From NCBI GenBank assembly GCA_020401865.1, contig JADCAS010000018.1:51248-115247 (forward strand): a stretch of 64,000 nt of DNA. The letters are read 5' to 3'. The number at the start of each line of letters is the position of its first letter. The first letter of the stretch is position 1. Shown here one piece after another: positions 63,938 through 64,000 of this stretch. The DNA is from Phenylobacterium sp. GTDB taxonomy: Bacteria; Pseudomonadota; Alphaproteobacteria; Caulobacterales; Caulobacteraceae. The notes beneath the pieces are model-generated. The model ran no database searches. It saw only the letters and a program-made list of their open reading frames with translations, and was not told the origin of the DNA. Made by a program: the position numbers and the translations under genes.

Positions 63938-64000
63938 TCAGGCCGTGATTGCGGCGGCGCGACGGAGGTTGAAGGCCATGGCGATGAGGAGGATCTGGCC
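63938..64000 (-). CDS. Transposase, C-terminal fragment (window edge)
   Basis: The last 20 codons of an open frame entering from the right edge on the minus strand end GQILLIAMAFNLRRAAAIT followed by Ala and TGA. A hydrophobic helix with NLRRA near the C-terminus is typical of DDE transposases of the IS5/IS1182 type. The 112 bases between this stop and the palindrome at 63825 would be the IS terminal region. The family call is tentative because so little is visible. Confidence 0.55.
   Translation of the reverse strand, partial: GQILLIAMAFNLRRAAAITA

Overview
The window is bacterial chromosome: GC-rich, with coding density near 97%, mostly conserved housekeeping genes, no rRNA or tRNA genes and no CRISPR array. 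It most resembles the Caulobacterales (Phenylobacterium/Caulobacter-like Alphaproteobacteria). The evidence is a flagellar class II locus with fliX divergent from flgI-cheL-flbY and a sigma-54 promoter, a DipM-type LysM/LytM division factor, a one-cysteine alphaproteobacterial DksA, an alphaproteobacterial GTTC-N7-GTTC LexA box at uvrA, and the gene order SPOR-nagZ-scpA-scpB-tatABC-serS-surE-pcm-dipM.

Layout. 1-8.2 kb: start of smpB, dapA, then a divergent slt - rRNA methyltransferase - TrmH-like operon, hrpB and gloC. 8.2-8.4 kb: intergenic palindromic repeats. 8.4-13.6 kb: an orphan membrane-anchored protein, a BaiN/YhiN flavoprotein, efp divergent from epmA-epmB (EF-P and its lysylation enzymes), and gloA. 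13.8-24.6 kb: an RND efflux pair, an Atm1-type ABC exporter behind nadE and a lipoprotein, a DUF4239 protein and an aminotransferase. 24.6-29.7 kb: dksA, the fliX/flgI flagellar locus, an M19 dipeptidase and a crotonase. 29.8-36.5 kb: LexA-box uvrA, a GST, a membrane protein with a very AT-rich core, trmFO and a phytoene-synthase-like gene. 36.6-40.6 kb: yajC-secD-secF-DUF498, followed by a DUF989 gene that has its own FNR/FixK box and hairpin. 40.7-51.6 kb: a DUF815 ATPase, dipM, pcm, surE, serS, tatCBA, scpB, scpA, nagZ and a SPOR protein. 51.7-62.6 kb: dgt/erpA, xthA, nnrU-like, ilvD, an MFS permease, a TPR glycosyltransferase, gpx, a Gfo/Idh oxidoreductase and a CurA-like reductase. 62.5-64 kb: an accessory edge with a haloalkane-dehalogenase remnant, an SDR, the same palindromic repeats and the 3' end of a transposase.

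Functional groupings: protein export (SecDF-YajC, TatABC), cell envelope and division (Slt, DipM, NagZ, SPOR), chromosome segregation (ScpAB), translation quality (SmpB, EF-P/EpmAB, SerS, TrmFO, rRNA/tRNA methylases), methylglyoxal detoxification (GloA, GloC) and flagellar rod/P-ring assembly.

The observations most worth a second look are: the FNR-box DUF989 unit, which also carries a perfect 27-bp in-frame tandem duplication; the intragenic low-GC mosaic at 33.48-34.23 kb; the shared palindromic repeat family beside a truncated dehalogenase and an IS end; and the internal LysM-pair duplication in DipM. I found no clearly novel multi-gene defence or biosynthetic system.
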